In this document: positions 7,096-15,061 of the stretch, one piece after another
Numbering within the stretch: position 1 is the stretch's first letter
How the letters are laid out: each line of letters starts with the position of its first letter
Assembly (NCBI GenBank): GCA_944326735.1
Contig: CALVFC010000003.1
Span: 1-38,312 of the forward strand
Reading direction: 5' to 3'
From: an uncultured Limosilactobacillus sp.
GTDB taxonomy: Bacteria; Bacillota; Bacilli; Lactobacillales; Lactobacillaceae
DNA: 38,312 bases
The notes under the pieces: model-generated
Databases searched by the model: none
What the model was told of the DNA's origin: nothing
Seen by the model: the letters and a program-made list of their open reading frames with translations, nothing else
Translations under genes and position numbers: made by a program

Positions 7096-8046
7096 ATGAA
7101 ATTTACTGTAGTTGGTGCAGGTGCCATGGGTCTTCGCTTTGGTGTCTTATTACAAGAAGCTGGTAATGATGTTGATTTTGTCGAAGGCTGGAAGCCTCAT
7201 TATGACAAGATGAAGGAACAAGGTGGCGTCTATGTTACCCGTGAACACAAGAATAAGCACCTCGTTCCCGTTAATGTGTACACGCCGGAAGAATACACCG
7301 CCACAGACGCGGACTTCGTTTTCTTTGAACTGAAGCAAATGCAGATGGACGATATGCTACCACGTTGTGCCCACTTCTTGAAAGACCAGTATTGTCTAAC
7401 TGCGATGAACGGGATGGGACATGTTGAAAAGCTACTTAAGTACTTCCCAAAGGAAAAGCTCGTTGCTGGAACAGCCCTTGTTGCCACAATTTTAACCGCC
7501 GATGGTGAAGTTGAATTCGTCGGTGAACCCGGCATAGGGACCACCAACTGGGCTAATTACACTGAAAAGCCTGACGAAAAGACAAAGGAACTGATGGCTG
7601 CTTTGAAGGAAGCCAACTTTAACCCTTCACTAAAGACTAACTTTATGGGAACACTGATGGCCAAGGTGGTCTTCAATTCCGTCGTAAACACCCTTTGTAC
7701 CATGTTTGAAATCACAATGGGCGAATACGCCAACTTCTCCAAGGCTGACGAATTATCTCGTCAACTCATCGACGAAGCTTACGATGTTTGCGAACGGGCT
7801 GGTGTCCAATTAGTTGGTACCCGCGCTGATGAATTGGAAAGTGTTAACTACGTATCTAAGGTTGGTAACCCCCACCACTACCCATCAATGTACCAGGATA
7901 TGAGTCATAACCGGCCGGTAGAAGTTGACTACATCAATGGTTACCTGGTTAAATTAGGGCGTAAGTACCACTATGAAGCCAAGACTCACAACTTTGTAAC
8001 TAACCTGGTTCACTTAGCGGAAGCTACCCGTGAACACCAAGAATAA
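7096..8046 (+). CDS. panE: PanE/KPR-family 2-ketoacid reductase (ketopantoate reductase or D-2-hydroxyacid dehydrogenase)
   Basis: 316 residues from ATG 7096 with AGAGGAAG 10 bases upstream; reading from farther upstream would run into the T-box terminator. The N-terminal Rossmann domain has VVGAGAMG (5-12) for NAD(P)H. The C-terminal helical domain has the catalytic Lys and Asn residues in AKVVFNSVVN (K190, N194, N198). The family includes true ketopantoate reductases and the Lactococcus enzyme annotated PanE that reduces branched-chain 2-ketoacids to D-hydroxyacids. An isoleucine-type T-box upstream and an aminotransferase downstream favour the latter role: transamination yields the ketoacid, and this enzyme reduces it. 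That is inference from context. Confidence 0.85.
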   Translation: MKFTVVGAGAMGLRFGVLLQEAGNDVDFVEGWKPHYDKMKEQGGVYVTREHKNKHLVPVNVYTPEEYTATDADFVFFELKQMQMDDMLPRCAHFLKDQYCLTAMNGMGHVEKLLKYFPKEKLVAGTALVATILTADGEVEFVGEPGIGTTNWANYTEKPDEKTKELMAALKEANFNPSLKTNFMGTLMAKVVFNSVVNTLCTMFEITMGEYANFSKADELSRQLIDEAYDVCERAGVQLVGTRADELESVNYVSKVGNPHHYPSMYQDMSHNRPVEVDYINGYLVKLGRKYHYEAKTHNFVTNLVHLAEATREHQE

Positions 8047-8078
8047 TTAACGAACGAATTAGAAGAGGAGCGATGATC

Positions 8079-9269
8079 ATGACATTTCATTTTTCTAAAC
8101 GAGTCCCTGCCGACGGAACAGACGCTGTTGGTGCAATTTTGAAAGCTGCCGCCGATCCCAAGGTAATTTCCTTTGCCGGTGGTCTGCCTGCACCAGAATT
8201 GTTCCCTGTGGAGGCAATGAAGAAAGCAACTGACAAGGTCTATGAAGAACACGGTCGCGAAGCATTACAATATGGTGCCGCTGCCGGGGTAACTGCCCTC
8301 CGTCAACTAATCTTAGACCGGGTAGCAGAAAAAGAAGGCGTCCACGCCAATTTAGAAAATGTGATGGTCACTACCGGTTCAGAACAAGCCATTGACCTGG
8401 TTGGGAAGGCGTTCGTTAATCCGGGTGATACAGTCTTAGTTGAAGACCCCACCTACCTTTGTGCGCTGGATGTCTTCCGTTCTTACGGTGCTAACTTTGT
8501 CGGTGTCCCAATGGATGAAGACGGGATGCGCATGGACGCCCTCGAAGACGCTCTGAAGGCCCACCCAGAAGCTAAGTTGATCTACACCGTGCCTAACTTC
8601 CAGAACCCTACCGGGCGGACAATGCCCGCTGACCGGCGGAAGAAGTTCGCGGAATTAGCAGCAAAGTATGACGTTCCAGTATTAGAAGATAACCCTTATG
8701 GTGACATTCGGTTCGCTGGCGAGCACGTGCCTTCCGTGAAATCATTCGACAAGACTGGCCATGTTTTCTACATGAGTACGTTCTCCAAGATCCTGGCTCC
8801 CGGCTTCCGGCTCGGGTGGTTAGTCGCCGATGCTGAGGTGGTCAAGAAGTTGACGGTTCTGAAACAGTCCGCTGACCTCCATACTGATAACCTTGTACAA
8901 TATGTCGTTGCTGAATTCTTCAAGGAAAATGATGTGGATGCCCACGTCAAAGAAATCAGCGCCCTCTATGGCAAGCGCAAGCAATTAATGGTGGAGGGCC
9001 TCCAAAAGTACTTCCCAAAGTCTGTTAAGTATACTAATCCAGAAGGTGGGATGTTCCTGTGGGTTACCGTACCCGGTGTTGATGATACCGTCGCCCTCTT
9101 TAAAGAATGTCTCAAACACAACGTCGCCTTCGTTCCCGGTGACCCATTCTTCGCCGGCAAGCCCCAACCAGGTACCTTCCGTCTGAACTACTCTAATATG
9201 GCGGAAGATAAAATCACTGTTGGTCTGAAGCAATTGGGTGCTGCTCTTGACGAAGCATTGAATAAATAA
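8079..9269 (+). CDS. PLP-dependent class I aminotransferase (AraT/LysN-like)
   Basis: 396 residues from ATG 8079. The ATG two codons earlier leaves only 2 bases after GGAG (8067-8070), whereas 8079 gives a spacing of 8. It has fold type I features: GGLP.PELFP at the start, TTGSEQAIDLV, PNFQNPTG (172-179), LEDNPYG with the PLP-pyridine Asp, and the Schiff-base lysine K237 in YMSTFSKILAPGFRLGW. This branch contains aromatic, branched-chain and 2-aminoadipate aminotransferases (AraT, LysN, Aro8). There is no N-terminal GntR domain, so it is not a MocR regulator. It lies 32 bases after the PanE-like gene and shares its T-box, which suggests isoleucine, valine or leucine as substrates. Confidence 0.87.
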   Translation: MTFHFSKRVPADGTDAVGAILKAAADPKVISFAGGLPAPELFPVEAMKKATDKVYEEHGREALQYGAAAGVTALRQLILDRVAEKEGVHANLENVMVTTGSEQAIDLVGKAFVNPGDTVLVEDPTYLCALDVFRSYGANFVGVPMDEDGMRMDALEDALKAHPEAKLIYTVPNFQNPTGRTMPADRRKKFAELAAKYDVPVLEDNPYGDIRFAGEHVPSVKSFDKTGHVFYMSTFSKILAPGFRLGWLVADAEVVKKLTVLKQSADLHTDNLVQYVVAEFFKENDVDAHVKEISALYGKRKQLMVEGLQKYFPKSVKYTNPEGGMFLWVTVPGVDDTVALFKECLKHNVAFVPGDPFFAGKPQPGTFRLNYSNMAEDKITVGLKQLGAALDEALNK

Positions 9270-9281
9270 ACTCATCTCCCC

Positions 9282-9311
9282 CCCTTTAGTTTCACCGCTA
9301 AAGAGGGATTT
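9282..9311 (+). terminator. Weak terminator after the T-box operon
   Basis: CCCTTTAG (9282-9289) pairs with CTAAAGAGGG (9298-9307) with one mismatch. The following sequence ATTTCTA is a poor T tract, so read-through into the asparaginase gene is possible. Confidence 0.5.
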
Positions 9312-9314
9312 CTA

Positions 9315-9343
9315 TTGCCTTCATTCACCGAACTGCTTAAAAT
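9315..9343 (+). promoter_or_regulatory. Promoter of the asparaginase gene
   Basis: TTGCCT (9315-9320), a 17-base spacer and TAAAAT (9338-9343). This suggests asparaginase is transcribed independently of the T-box operon upstream. Confidence 0.55.
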
Positions 9344-9373
9344 ATCATTAAAAAAAGAAGTTGGGTGAATCTC

Positions 9374-10366
9374 ATGGCAAATAAAAAGTTACTATTGCTT
9401 TCCACTGGTGGGACAATTGCATCCGTCGTTTCTGATGACGGTCTCGTTCCCGAAGAGTCTGGTGAACAGTTGATTCAGATGTTGGGCAACGTTTCTTACG
9501 ATATTACCGTCAAGGATATTCTTTCCCTCGACTCTTCAAATATTCAGCCAGAAGAATGGAAAATCATTGCTGAAGCGGTTTATAAGTATCGCCATGACTA
9601 CGACGGCATCGTTGTTTCACATGGAACCGATACAATGGCTTATACAGCATCCATGTTGACCTTTATGCTGCAGGGAATTGATGTTCCCGTGGTTTTCACG
9701 GGGAGTCAGGTCCCAATGAACGTTATTTGGTCCGATGCGCCTGATAACCTCCGCCTCGCCTTCGCGGCAGCGGCATCATGTGCGCCTGATATTTACCTAG
9801 CATTTGACCGTAAAGTCATGCGGGGATGTCGTTCGGTCAAGGTCCGCACCACTGCCTTTAACGCCTTCGAAAGCGTCAATGTTCCACCGGTTGCGGAAAC
9901 CACCTCTGATGGGCTGACAATCCATCACCAGGCTCCCCACCCCAAGAAGGAATGTGTCCTCAATACAAAGATTGATACGAATGTGTCATTAGTTAAGCTT
10001 TTCCCTGGCTTTGACCCACGAATGCTGCACGCAATGGCGCAGAATGATTGTCACGGGATCGTAATTGAGGCCTACGGATTAGGTGGGATGACCTACATTC
10101 GACGGAACGTGGCGGCCGCAATTGGTGAATTAATCCGTCAAGGGATTCCCGTTATCGCTGCTAGCCAATGCCTATATGAACGTAGTGACTTAACCAAGTA
10201 TGAAGTTGGTCGTCAAGCATTACTAGAAGGGGCCATTAGTGCTCACGATATGACTTCCGAAAGTGCTATTACCAAGCTCATGTGGGGGTTGGGTCAAGGG
10301 ATGGACGTTGACCAAATTGCTCAATTCTTCGATACCGATGTGGCTGGCGAAGTCACCCTGAAATAA
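9374..10366 (+). CDS. ansA: L-asparaginase, cytoplasmic type I
   Basis: 330 residues from ATG 9374, with GGGTGA 6-10 bases upstream; an upstream in-frame GTG at 9365 overlaps that site. It hydrolyses L-asparagine to aspartate and ammonia. Both catalytic Thr motifs are intact: LLLSTGGTIAS (nucleophile T14) and VVSHGTDTMAYT (T85-D86). There is no signal peptide, which together with length fits the low-affinity cytoplasmic enzyme. The gene has its own promoter and ends at a strong terminator. It lies about 3 kb from an AsnB-family gene on the other strand, but no shared control is visible. Confidence 0.92.
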   Translation: MANKKLLLLSTGGTIASVVSDDGLVPEESGEQLIQMLGNVSYDITVKDILSLDSSNIQPEEWKIIAEAVYKYRHDYDGIVVSHGTDTMAYTASMLTFMLQGIDVPVVFTGSQVPMNVIWSDAPDNLRLAFAAAASCAPDIYLAFDRKVMRGCRSVKVRTTAFNAFESVNVPPVAETTSDGLTIHHQAPHPKKECVLNTKIDTNVSLVKLFPGFDPRMLHAMAQNDCHGIVIEAYGLGGMTYIRRNVAAAIGELIRQGIPVIAASQCLYERSDLTKYEVGRQALLEGAISAHDMTSESAITKLMWGLGQGMDVDQIAQFFDTDVAGEVTLK

Positions 10367-10371
10367 AATTA

Positions 10372-10420
10372 AAGGTCTCCTCACGGTTGATTTAACAACT
10401 ATGAGGAGACCTTGAGTTTT
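10372..10420 (+). terminator. Terminator of the asparaginase gene
   Basis: Perfect 12-bp stem AAGGTCTCCTCA (10372-10383) with TGAGGAGACCTT (10402-10413), then GAGTTTT. Confidence 0.85.
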
Positions 10421-10456
10421 AAAAAGCCGTTCCAGAAAATGACTGGAACGGTCTTT
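10421..10456 (-). terminator. Terminator of the murE-lepB operon
   Basis: AAAGCCGTTCCAG (10423-10435) pairs with CTGGAACGGTCTTT (10443-10456). On the (-) strand the stem is followed by T's (10425-10421). It converges directly with the asparaginase terminator. Confidence 0.85.
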
Positions 10457-10457
10457 A

Positions 10458-11063
10458 TTAATTTGCCCAATAGTGCTTCCACTCTTGGTTAACATTATTT
10501 CTGGTCGTCGCGGTACCGGTCCACGAAGGAACCTTTACCACCCCGTCAATTTTACTCTTTGGCACGAATCCCCAGTATCGACCGTCGTTAGATACGCTCC
10601 GGTGATCTCCAAGGACAAAGTATTCGCCACTTGGCACTTTAGTGGCCCCATTATGCTTGAGCCAGTTGTTCTGGACTGAAATACTCTTCAGCGTCCAGTT
10701 ACCAGTCCCATTGTCACGTTGGTCAGCATTAATGTAGTTCTGGTTAATCTTCTTGTTATTAACGTAGATATTGCCGTTCTTAGACTTAACAGTATCACCA
10801 GGAACACCGATGACCCGCTTAACATAGTTAGTTCGCGTGGCCACCTGGGGGTCAACCCCGTCAGCGTCAAAGATAACAACGCTCCCCCGGTGAATCTTAG
10901 CTGTCTTCAGGCAAAATACTCGTTCGTTATTTTGCAAGTTTGGTTGCATCGATGGACCATCCACCCGCACAATCTGAAACAGGAACTGCTTAATTAACAG
11001 TGCAATCAGTAAACCAATTACAATTGGTACAATCCAGCTTAACGTTTGACGAAATGCTTTCAT
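10458..11063 (-). CDS. lepB: Signal peptidase I
   Basis: 201-residue membrane serine protease (S26) that cleaves signal peptides from exported proteins. A single N-terminal membrane anchor (about 9-30) precedes box B GPSMQPN with the nucleophile S38. The general base K82 lies in NYVKRVIGVPGD, and box E GDHRSVSNDGRYWG supports the fold. The length and single anchor are typical of Gram-positive type I enzymes. It begins 14 bases after the murE stop, so the two form an operon ending at the terminator at 10421-10456. Confidence 0.94.
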   Translation of the reverse strand: MKAFRQTLSWIVPIVIGLLIALLIKQFLFQIVRVDGPSMQPNLQNNERVFCLKTAKIHRGSVVIFDADGVDPQVATRTNYVKRVIGVPGDTVKSKNGNIYVNNKKINQNYINADQRDNGTGNWTLKSISVQNNWLKHNGATKVPSGEYFVLGDHRSVSNDGRYWGFVPKSKIDGVVKVPSWTGTATTRNNVNQEWKHYWAN

Positions 11064-11077
11064 TATTCAATCCTCAC

Positions 11078-12628
11078 TTAATGTTCAATCTGATTAATAT
11101 ATTCTTTGGCAACCTTCATATCAGTTGGGTAAGGCGTATCAACACCTTTGATCTTTTGATATGGGTCTGCACCCTTACCGGCCAGCACAACGATATCGTT
11201 ATTATCACTGCGGTCAATTGCTTGGCGGATGGCTTTTTGCCGGTCCATTTCAAACTGGACTTCACCAACACGATCATGATCAATATAGGAATCAATTTCG
11301 TGAGCAATCTTCAATGGATCTTCATAACCCGGATCATCCGTAGTTAAAATCACCACATCTGCCCGTGATTCATTCAGGGCTTTACCGAAACCTGGTCGCC
11401 GCGAAATTCCCTTATCACCAGTAGCGCCCAACACAACCGTCACCTTACCAGCATCCGTTTGCCGCTTTAAGAACGCCAACAAACGTTTCAAACTAGCATA
11501 ATTGTGCGCGTAGTCAACGTAGATGGTACCGTGTTGCTTGGTCTTCAACATTTCCATCCGACCTTTAATGTGAACATGGTCGAGCGTCTTAACCGCGTCT
11601 TCTGCCTGCGCACCAGCAAGGCCACTTGCGATGATGGCGGCCACGGCATTTCCTTCATTGTAGTCACCAGGAACACTGGTTAAGTAACGGTGATCAAGGT
11701 GTAATTGTTTTCCCTTATCACTCGTCGCTGTCAGTTCGAATTCACTCTCATGAAGGTCTTCAAGGTCGTTCCGGTATTCAAAATCAACTGTCTGATCATC
11801 CGGCAATGATAGGTCAGCATTATGCCGGGCAAACAAGTAAATATTTTCTGGCTGGGTCGTTGCCTTCGCCGCGTAGTAAACATCTTTAACATGGGCGCTT
11901 TCCGCATTAATGATGCATGTCCGTGAATTGACCATTAACTGCTCTTTACAGTGAAGGTAATCAGCGAATGTCGGGTGTTCGTTGCGTCCAATATGGTCCG
12001 GCGAAATATTCAGAAAGATGCCGACATCATATTTTAATCCATAAACCCGGTTCTTCTTGAATGCTTGTGAGGAAACCTCCATTACTAAATGGGTCATTCC
12101 ATTATTAACTGCCGCCCGCATATCGTGGAACAGGTCCAGTGATTCTGGCGTCGTCAGATCGGATTTGAAACGATCTTCTGGTTTATTTCCCAAAACCCGA
12201 TCCTGCGTTGAGAAAAGAGCACTATGGTGGTTAGTGGATTGGCGAAGAACATTATCGGCAAAGTAAGCTGTGGTCGTCTTTCCTTTAGTCCCCGTAATAC
12301 CAATGATAAATAAATCATTTTGGGGGTAGCCATAAAAGGCCGCCCCGAGCAGTGCCATTGCCTTCTGCTCATCATTGACAATGATTGCTGGCAGTCCTTG
12401 TCCCTCTGGATATTCTTGCTCAGCAACGTAGGCAATTGCCCCGTGCTGCTTAGCAGATGCCAGGTAAGCCGGCTGGAAATTACCCTTACAGAAAAAGAGT
12501 GTCCCTTTTTTCACCTTTCGTGAATCATAGGAAACACTGGTTGCTGTAAAATCTGTTAAGTTGCTAACGTGATCTAGTAAATGGTGTTCTCTTAATAACG
12601 TAAGTGCAGGTGTAACATGCAGTTCCAT
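11078..12628 (-). CDS. murE: UDP-MurNAc-tripeptide synthetase (MurE)
   Basis: 516-residue cytoplasmic Mur ligase adding the third amino acid to UDP-MurNAc-L-Ala-D-Glu. The N-terminal UDP-binding domain (about 1-105) precedes the ATP-binding loop TGTKGKTTT (112-120). The likely carbamylated Lys is K228 (HCKEQLM), and the C-terminal domain starts near 350 (IKGRMEML). The amino-acid selector is DDPGYEDP (431-438). Enzymes adding meso-diaminopimelate have DNPR here, so the missing Arg points to a neutral-side-chain diamino acid such as L-lysine or L-ornithine; I cannot choose between them. It starts with ATG and a modest purine-rich site (AGAGGGG). lepB follows in the same operon. Confidence 0.93.
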   Translation of the reverse strand: MELHVTPALTLLREHHLLDHVSNLTDFTATSVSYDSRKVKKGTLFFCKGNFQPAYLASAKQHGAIAYVAEQEYPEGQGLPAIIVNDEQKAMALLGAAFYGYPQNDLFIIGITGTKGKTTTAYFADNVLRQSTNHHSALFSTQDRVLGNKPEDRFKSDLTTPESLDLFHDMRAAVNNGMTHLVMEVSSQAFKKNRVYGLKYDVGIFLNISPDHIGRNEHPTFADYLHCKEQLMVNSRTCIINAESAHVKDVYYAAKATTQPENIYLFARHNADLSLPDDQTVDFEYRNDLEDLHESEFELTATSDKGKQLHLDHRYLTSVPGDYNEGNAVAAIIASGLAGAQAEDAVKTLDHVHIKGRMEMLKTKQHGTIYVDYAHNYASLKRLLAFLKRQTDAGKVTVVLGATGDKGISRRPGFGKALNESRADVVILTTDDPGYEDPLKIAHEIDSYIDHDRVGEVQFEMDRQKAIRQAIDRSDNNDIVVLAGKGADPYQKIKGVDTPYPTDMKVAKEYINQIEH

Positions 12629-12728
12629 TCTGTCACTGACCCCTCTTATCTTTCTATCTAAAGCTATATTATTTCATTTTTTCTCGTAAATGTGAATATA
12701 TCATATTGAATCATAACAAATTTATCAT

Positions 12729-12742
12729 ATTTCCCGGGGAAT
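12729..12742. other. Noc-binding-site-like palindrome (13/14)
   Basis: ATTTCCCGGGGAAT differs at one base from the nucleoid-occlusion protein site ATTTCCCGGGAAAT. It lies right beside the terminator of the micropeptide transcript. Confidence 0.5.
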
Positions 12743-12782
12743 AAAAAATCCCAGTGAATGCTCGAGCCATTCACTGGGATTT
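12743..12782 (-). terminator. Terminator of the micropeptide transcript
   Basis: Perfect 15-bp stem AAATCCCAGTGAATG (12746-12760) with CATTCACTGGGATTT (12768-12782) and loop CTCGAGC. On the (-) strand it runs into a six-T tract (12748-12743). Transcription from the CRE promoter would give an RNA of roughly 230 bases. Confidence 0.88.
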
Positions 12783-12825
12783 ATTCAATTATTTATATGA
12801 TGACTGTCTGGCTTTTATTAGTAAG

Positions 12826-12873
12826 CTAATCGCCTATAAACTTACCTTCAACATTCGTAACATCTAAGCCCAT
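12826..12873 (-). CDS. Micro-ORF B: 15-residue acidic peptide (unrecognised)
   Basis: Reads MGLDVTNVEGKFIGD and stop. AGCGGAGT lies 7 bases upstream of the ATG, a good ribosome site. It is the second of two micro-ORFs on one short RNA running from the CRE promoter (12985-13013) to a strong terminator (12743-12782). The peptide has net negative charge and no hydrophobic stretch, so it is not an obvious membrane toxin. I do not know the family. The coding claim rests on the ribosome site and the dedicated transcription unit. Confidence 0.45.
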   Translation of the reverse strand: MGLDVTNVEGKFIGD

Positions 12874-12912
12874 TGGTATCACTCCGCTCTTTCAAACCTA
12901 AGCAACGGACAT

Positions 12913-12942
12913 TTACCTTACTGCTCGAATCATCTTTACCAT
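12913..12942 (-). CDS. Micro-ORF A: 9-residue basic peptide (unrecognised)
   Basis: Reads MVKMIRAVR and stop, with GTGAGGTG 7-8 bases upstream of the ATG. It is the first micro-ORF on the CRE-controlled short transcript and 39 bases ahead of micro-ORF B. It is net positively charged, opposite to B. It could be a leader peptide setting translation of B, one half of a two-peptide pair, or non-functional. No relatives are known to me. Confidence 0.4.
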   Translation of the reverse strand: MVKMIRAVR

Positions 12943-12984
12943 TGTAATCACCTCACTGGTCATTACCTATCTTTCTACACTTAT

Positions 12985-13013
12985 ATTATAGCACGTCTTG
13001 TTAGCGCTTACAA
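12985..13013 (-). promoter_or_regulatory. Strong promoter with embedded CRE (CcpA) operator
   Basis: On the (-) strand: TTGTAA (13013-13008), a 17-base spacer and a perfect TATAAT (12990-12985). Overlapping the -35 and spacer is TTGTTAGCGCTTACAA (12998-13013, plus-strand reading), which fits every position of the catabolite-response consensus WTGNNARCGNWWWCAW on both strands. An operator placed here should let CcpA repress transcription when preferred sugars are present. Confidence 0.82.
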
Positions 13014-13028
13014 CTACTGAATAAAGAA

Positions 13029-13061
13029 AAGCTGTGGTGCTTGTTATCAGCATCACAGCTT
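13029..13061 (-). terminator. Terminator of the AsnB-family gene
   Basis: AAGCTGTGGTGC (13029-13040) pairs with GCATCACAGCTT (13050-13061), followed on the (-) strand by TTTTCTTTATT. It isolates the amidotransferase gene from the micropeptide promoter just downstream. Confidence 0.82.
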
Positions 13062-13066
13062 AACTA

Positions 13067-14986
13067 TTAGTCTTCAGTGACCGCCTGTTTGGCGTGGTCG
13101 ATCCCACTTTCATCAAGCTTAAAGTGGTCAATGAAGTATAACTTGTACCATACCAGGAAGGTGTATACTGTCCAGATCTTCCGTCGACCATCGATCTTAC
13201 CGTTAAAGTTGTCATCAGCCAGCTTCAATAGCTTGTCTTGGTCAAAGAACTGGTTTACAAAGTCTTGTTCAAACATTTCACGAACGACCTTGTAGTACTT
13301 CTTCTCACGTAACCATTCCCGGACAGGGGTTGGGAACCCAAGCTTAGGACGGGTTGCCCATTCCTCAGGGAGGTGACGGTTAGCCGCCATCCGGAATGCC
13401 CACTTAGTTCCCTTATAGTTAAAGAGGTAGTTAGTTGGTGTTGTTTCAGCGACCTTCATAACTTCTTTATCCAATAATGGAACCCGGATTTCAACGGAGT
13501 TTGCCATACTCATCTTATCGGCCTTCAAGCAAATATCACCAGGCATGAACCGGTGTAAATCCACGTATTGCTTCTTAGCAACTTCGTTCATGTCCTTCTT
13601 TTCGTCGCACTTATCGTAAAGCGGCTTCAGTAAGTCGGTGATTGATGGGCCATCTTGATATTCTGGCTTCAGGTATTCGTTAGCTTCCGTTGGACTGAAA
13701 ATATAGGCTTGACCAATAAAGGTATCCCGAGCTGGTGCAAGGTTCCGGTAGAGGTGTTCTGAACCGTGGAACTGCTTTCCTTCCAGCCACTTACCAAGCT
13801 TGTAACGTTTTTCCTTTGGTAACTTCTTTAACTGATCAGTTACCCACCGCAAGAACTTAATCTTGGTGTTGAAACCATATGCAGTGTAGCCAGCGAACAA
13901 TTCATCGGCCCCTTCACCTGATAGGAGGGCCTTGTAGCCATTGTCCTTAGCCAACTTGTTTAAGAAGTACAAAGGCACAACGGATGGATTAGAGTCTGGT
14001 TCATCCAGGTAGTACTGGATCAGTGGAAACTTACTAAAGGCTTCCTCATCCGTTAACAACTTATCAGTGTTCTTAAGCTTCAACTTAGCAGCTAATTCAC
14101 GGGCCTGCTTGGTTTCGTCGTAACCACTATCAAACCCAATTGAGAAGGTGTTGTTAGGCCGCATCAATGCTGTTACCAGACTGGAGTCAACCCCGGCAGA
14201 TAAGAACGAACCAACTTTGATTCCCTTATCAGCAAAGGTGTGGGCTTTAACTGAATTCTTAACAACATCATCAATGTTATCAACCGCTTGATCAAAGGTT
14301 TCTTGCTTGGGATCGAAGTCCTCATCCCAGTACTGTTTCATTTCAAACTTACCATCTTTGTAAGTAAAGTAATGAGCTTCTGGCAGACGATATACCCCCT
14401 TAAAGAAGGTTTCCTGGGTCACGTTATATTGGAATGTCATGTAAGATTTCAATGCCCGTTTGTTGAGTTCCATCTTAAAGTTCGGGTGGTCTAAGAAGGC
14501 CTTGATTTCAGACCCCACAAAGAAGGTCCCGTTCATCTTGGCATAGTACAATGGCTTAATGCCAAAGTGGTCACGGGCCCCAAACATTTCGTGGGTCTTC
14601 AAATCCCAGATAATGAAGCCGAACATCCCGCGGAGCTTGTTAACAACGTCCTTACCCCATTGTTCGTACCCATGTAGGATAACCTCCGTATCAGCATGGG
14701 TCTTAAAGGTATGACCGTCTTTGATTAATTCCTCGCGCAGCTCTTCGAAGTTATAAATTTCACCATTAAATTCAATGGCCTTAGAGTTATTTTCGTTAAA
14801 GATGGGCTGATTTCCAGACTTAAGATCCACAAAACCTAACCGCCGAAATCCCAACGCAACGTGTTCATCAACATATTGCCCTTCAGCGTCCGGGCCACGG
14901 TGGATAATCCGTTCCTTCATTTTCTTGATCAGACTATCCTTAATCTGTGGCTTTTCGTTATCTACAAATGCAACAATTCCACACAT
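13067..14986 (-). CDS. asnB: AsnB-family glutamine-dependent amidotransferase (asparagine synthase or peptidoglycan amidase)
   Basis: 639 residues starting MCGIVAF, so the N-terminal Cys2 glutaminase nucleophile is exposed after Met removal. Glutaminase motifs RGPDAEG, FNGEIYNF and HADTEVILHGYEQWG fill about 1-210. The synthetase domain has the PP-loop FLSAGVDSSLVTAL (about 258-271), LSGEGADELFAGY and the VEIRVPLLD block. Its length matches the long branch (B. subtilis AsnB, L. plantarum AsnB1, L. lactis AsnH) rather than the 554-residue E. coli asparagine synthetase. Several long-branch members amidate cell-wall residues. Proximity to murE, and a MurE not of the DAP type, makes amidation of a D-Asp cross-bridge possible; free asparagine synthesis is the alternative. 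The ribosome site is TAGGAG. Confidence 0.88.
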   Translation of the reverse strand: MCGIVAFVDNEKPQIKDSLIKKMKERIIHRGPDAEGQYVDEHVALGFRRLGFVDLKSGNQPIFNENNSKAIEFNGEIYNFEELREELIKDGHTFKTHADTEVILHGYEQWGKDVVNKLRGMFGFIIWDLKTHEMFGARDHFGIKPLYYAKMNGTFFVGSEIKAFLDHPNFKMELNKRALKSYMTFQYNVTQETFFKGVYRLPEAHYFTYKDGKFEMKQYWDEDFDPKQETFDQAVDNIDDVVKNSVKAHTFADKGIKVGSFLSAGVDSSLVTALMRPNNTFSIGFDSGYDETKQARELAAKLKLKNTDKLLTDEEAFSKFPLIQYYLDEPDSNPSVVPLYFLNKLAKDNGYKALLSGEGADELFAGYTAYGFNTKIKFLRWVTDQLKKLPKEKRYKLGKWLEGKQFHGSEHLYRNLAPARDTFIGQAYIFSPTEANEYLKPEYQDGPSITDLLKPLYDKCDEKKDMNEVAKKQYVDLHRFMPGDICLKADKMSMANSVEIRVPLLDKEVMKVAETTPTNYLFNYKGTKWAFRMAANRHLPEEWATRPKLGFPTPVREWLREKKYYKVVREMFEQDFVNQFFDQDKLLKLADDNFNGKIDGRRKIWTVYTFLVWYKLYFIDHFKLDESGIDHAKQAVTED

Positions 14987-15032
14987 ACGAATTTCTCCTA
15001 ATCATAATTTTCTCGTATCTTCTGAAGCCTTA

Positions 15033-15061
15033 ATTTTACTCTTCTTTACTGATTTTTTCAA
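15033..15061 (-). promoter_or_regulatory. Promoter of the AsnB-family gene
   Basis: On the (-) strand: TTGAAA (15061-15056), a 17-base spacer and TAAAAT (15038-15033). Its -35 overlaps the T tract of the mnmG terminator hairpin. Confidence 0.6.
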
